From positions 1-9,225 of the forward strand of contig CAMPKG010000122.1 in NCBI GenBank assembly GCA_946887085.1: a DNA stretch of 9,225 bases, in the 5' to 3' direction. Shown in pieces: positions 7,403 through 9,225 of the stretch. This DNA comes from an uncultured Sphingobacteriales bacterium. Lineage in GTDB: Bacteria; Bacteroidota; Bacteroidia; Chitinophagales; Chitinophagaceae. The position numbers and the translations under genes were made by a program. The first letter of the stretch is position 1. Every line of letters starts with the position of its first letter. The notes under the pieces were generated by a model, which worked only from the letters and a program-made list of their open reading frames with translations, ran no database searches and was not told where the DNA came from.

Positions 7403-7527
7403 TTTAACGCTATGCTAATGTAATTGTCATAAATCTTAAAAACAGGTATCGTTTTAATCATTATTTAACTGTCCATTAATTACATTTTAATTTGTCGTAC
7501 TGATGCTGCGTATGCATTAGCGTTAAA
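7403..7527. repeat. Inverted repeat bracketing the second TTAA array
   Basis: TTTAACGCTA at 7403-7412 is perfectly complementary to TAGCGTTAAA at 7518-7527. The pairing continues inward with TGC (7413-7415) and GCA (7514-7516) if one T at 7517 is bulged. The arms lie 2 bp after the stop of the first FN3/T9SS gene and 78 bp before the start of the second, and they enclose the whole array at 7454-7490. The arms could form a long-range stem or be two divergent binding sites. No clear intrinsic terminator is seen between the two genes. Confidence 0.4.
7454..7490 (+). promoter_or_regulatory. 11-bp-phased TTAA array upstream of the second FN3/T9SS gene
   Basis: TTAA occurs at 7454, 7465, 7476 and 7487, four in succession with an exact 11-bp step and variable 7-bp spacers. 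This is the same architecture as the array before the upstream paralogue. The last TTAA begins 118 bp before the ATG here and 117 bp there (last exact unit, 5583). The spacers do not align between the two arrays, so the shared feature is the phased tetramer rather than a copied block. A response-regulator operator shared by both genes is the leading inference. The region is AT-rich, which raises the background rate of TTAA but does not explain the exact phase. Confidence 0.65.
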
Positions 7528-7602
7528 TTTATTATAACCTAACCGGCTTGACATTAAACATAGTTTATTGATGTCAAAACCACTCAACTTATAATAAATT
7601 TA
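7524..7602. repeat. Nested inverted repeats in the leader of the second FN3/T9SS gene
   Basis: A perfect 14-bp inverted repeat has arms TAAATTTATTATAA at 7524-7537 and its exact complement at 7589-7602. Inside it, TTGACAT at 7548-7554 pairs with ATGTCAA at 7571-7577, and TAAAC at 7555-7559 pairs with GTTTA at 7563-7567, leaving a 3-nt loop and a 3-nt bulge. If transcribed, the leader could fold into one nested stem that ends 2 nt before the start codon. It could also act as DNA, as regulator half-sites. The outer arms are entirely A and T, so folding strength is modest. Confidence 0.5.
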
Positions 7603-7606
7603 TTAT
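7591..7606. promoter_or_regulatory. Perfect 16-bp palindrome overlapping a start codon
   Basis: ATAATAAATTTATTAT reads identically on both strands, and its last two bases are the first two of the ATG at 7605. The same 12-mer TAAATTTATTAT recurs as a direct repeat at 7524-7535, 71 bp upstream, where the left half of the palindrome is not preserved. A dimeric repressor operator covering the translation start is possible; AT-rich coincidence is the alternative. No comparable palindrome precedes the other paralogue. Confidence 0.4.
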
Positions 7607-9225
7607 GCGACATTTTTACTTATTTATCCTGGTGCTTGCGCTTTATGCACCTAAAATCTCGGCGCAAACAACTATCAATACCACTGTCGGCAGTTCTAAC
7701 TATACAGGTGGTACCAACTCGGGAACGGGAGCCTGGATGACGTTCGCTATTATTAATAATAGCGGCGGCCCGATAATCCTCAATACTGTGTCCAACTGGA
7801 CCACCACGGCCCATAACGGTACCACAAGCGCACTGTATTACAGCACCACCTCGCTGAGTGGCTTGCCGAGCTCAACCACCACCCTTGCTACACCCCCGTG
7901 GAATCTTATTAAATCCGGCACGGTCTCAGGCATTACAGCAACCGGGGTTAACACCGTATTGACCAATGTCAATTTCATTATTCCCAACGGCGCCACATGG
8001 AGGTTTGCATTGACCACCACCGGAACCAACTGGTACAGCAGCACCAGCGCTACTCCTAATTCGTTTACCGCAGCAGGTGTAACACTGGCAGTCGGTAATT
8101 ACCAGATCAACGGTATGAACGTAGGATATGGTTATACTAATAATCCACGCTATTTCACCGGGGCTATCAATTTTCAGCCTGCGTGCTCAGCTCCTGGTGG
8201 CCTCCTCGTATCCAATGTCGACAACAACTCAGCCGATGTGTCATGGAACACGGTAGCGGGTTCGTTGGGATATGAGTATGTACTGAGCCAATCGGCTACG
8301 CCGCCTTCAGGTGCAGGTACCGCTACAACGGCAAACACCCATAGCTTTAATAACCTGGCCAACGGCACTACTTATTATTTTCATATTCGCAATAAATGTG
8401 CAACCAGCTTCTCCGGATGGACAACGCAGTCATTCACTACCTGGGGTTGTAACAGGCCTACCAATGTGCTCATCAGCAATGTCACAGATACATCGGCTGA
8501 TGTAGTATGGAGCTTAATGCCGGGTGCGGACCATTACGAATATGCCCTCAATTTCAGTAAGCAACCTCCTGTCAGCGGTATCATACAAACCAATTCGCAT
8601 GCACACCATTTCGTAGACCTGCAGGCCAACTCAAAATACTACCTGCATATACGTTCGCGTTGTTTTGGTACCGACAGCTCCACATGGCGTGTAGATTCAT
8701 TTATTACCCTGATGGCTTGCTATGCACCAAACGTGCAGGTGAACCAGCTGGGCACCAATAAACCTTACGCGTTCTGGGATCCGGTGCCTACTGCCTATGC
8801 CTACGAGTATAAATTATCGAACAGTACTTTGGTGCCTGCATTCGGCACACCGACAAGTGCCACCAATGCACAACTTACGCTTGAAGACAACGGCGAGCCA
8901 TATTACCTGTTTGTGCGTTCGCAGTGCAATAGCATGTTCACTTTTTCGCCCTGGACAATGACGACGCTGCGCGCAGCCGGTCCTACTTCCGTTCCGGGTA
9001 TCAACAAAACGATGTTGCAGGTGTATCCAAACCCCGCGGGTGATCACATAACGCTGTCGGGAGTAAGTGAAGGCAACTATTTAATTACAGACATTACCGG
9101 CAGCATCCTGTTGCGCGGTAATATCAGGGAAAACAAGACCACGATCAATACCTCCGGCCTCGCTCCTGCTGTTTACCTGTTGAAGGTGGAGCAGAGCGGG
9201 CAGGAAACAATTACCAGGTTTATGA
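7605..9225 (+). CDS. Secreted three-FN3 protein with T9SS sorting domain (paralogue B, 3' partial)
   Basis: The frame is open from the ATG to the window edge: 540 complete codons with no stop. The sorting domain is almost finished (it ends ETITRFM), so only a few residues are probably missing. The signal peptide at 1-20 ends ISA before Gln21 and resembles that of paralogue A (both begin MR and share YLFIL). Residues about 22-190 form a Thr/Ser/Asn-rich, beta-type domain (landmarks TWRFALTTTGTNW at 131-143 and NPRYFTGAINF at 180-190) that does not resemble the head of paralogue A. Three FN3 domains follow (about 192-282, 282-372, 372-458), colinear with those of A and by eye roughly 60% identical in the first. 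They have the same Cys pairs (194/265, 282/353, 372/441). The sorting domain begins at about 468, with VYPNP at 473-477. Function is probably surface adhesion or binding through the variable head; this is inference. The ATG is supported by the signal peptide and by homology to A's start. Confidence 0.9.
   Translation, partial: MRHFYLFILVLALYAPKISAQTTINTTVGSSNYTGGTNSGTGAWMTFAIINNSGGPIILNTVSNWTTTAHNGTTSALYYSTTSLSGLPSSTTTLATPPWNLIKSGTVSGITATGVNTVLTNVNFIIPNGATWRFALTTTGTNWYSSTSATPNSFTAAGVTLAVGNYQINGMNVGYGYTNNPRYFTGAINFQPACSAPGGLLVSNVDNNSADVSWNTVAGSLGYEYVLSQSATPPSGAGTATTANTHSFNNLANGTTYYFHIRNKCATSFSGWTTQSFTTWGCNRPTNVLISNVTDTSADVVWSLMPGADHYEYALNFSKQPPVSGIIQTNSHAHHFVDLQANSKYYLHIRSRCFGTDSSTWRVDSFITLMACYAPNVQVNQLGTNKPYAFWDPVPTAYAYEYKLSNSTLVPAFGTPTSATNAQLTLEDNGEPYYLFVRSQCNSMFTFSPWTMTTLRAAGPTSVPGINKTMLQVYPNPAGDHITLSGVSEGNYLITDITGSILLRGNIRENKTTINTSGLAPAVYLLKVEQSGQETITRFM

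Noticed and set aside
7436..7457. Terminator between the two FN3/T9SS genes
   Set aside because: AAAAC and GTTTT can pair around a 7-nt loop, but the stem is five bp and almost all A-T, too weak for an intrinsic terminator.
7548..7553. TTGACA resembling a sigma70 -35 box
   Set aside because: There is no TATAAT-like box 16-18 bp downstream, Bacteroidota do not use that consensus, and the hexamer is part of the inverted repeat.
9223..9225. TGA at the right edge as the stop of paralogue B
   Set aside because: It is out of frame; the frame reads ATG at 9222-9224 and continues past the window.

Overview
The window looks like a chromosomal segment from a member of the Bacteroidota, most likely Chitinophagaceae or a close relative. 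The family level is inference. Four things point that way: C-terminal type IX secretion (T9SS) sorting domains on three of the six genes; TAnnTTTG(C) -7 promoter boxes upstream of two genes; AT-rich leaders without Shine-Dalgarno sequences; and signal peptides that end in Ala followed by Gln. All six protein-coding genes are on the + strand. I saw no tRNA, rRNA, CRISPR array, transposase or integrase.

Layout. (1) 2-1249: the 3' part of a gene for a secreted protein with two PKD domains and a T9SS sorting domain; it starts before the window. A strong hairpin terminator at 1266-1306 follows. (2) 1347-2702 and 2709-4271: two polytopic membrane proteins resembling GT-C/GT39 (ArnT/PMT-like) glycosyltransferases. 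They form a tight two-gene operon with a promoter at 1298-1330 that overlaps the preceding terminator. (3) 4397-5455: a DhnA/FbaB-type class I fructose-bisphosphate aldolase with its own promoter and a clear terminator. (4) 5700-7400 and 7605 to beyond the right edge: two tandem paralogous T9SS cargo proteins. They share three FN3 domains and a sorting domain but carry unrelated N-terminal domains. The second gene has no stop codon inside the window and is cut only at its extreme 3' end.

The most unusual content is non-coding. Upstream of each tandem FN3/T9SS gene lies a run of TTAA tetramers spaced exactly 11 bp apart (TTAA-N7): six exact plus two degenerate units at 5517-5597, and four exact units at 7454-7490. 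The last exact TTAA begins 117 and 118 bp before the respective start codons. An 11-bp direct-repeat period is typical of OmpR/PhoB-family response-regulator sites, so the working inference is that one regulator controls both paralogues. The second intergenic region is also dense in inverted repeats, including a perfect 16-bp palindrome that runs into the start codon.

How the genes fit together: the three T9SS cargo proteins are probably surface or secreted adhesin-like proteins. The aldolase is housekeeping metabolism. The two GT-C enzymes probably transfer a lipid-linked sugar outside the cytoplasmic membrane to an unknown acceptor. Nothing in the sequence ties these three groups into one pathway except proximity.
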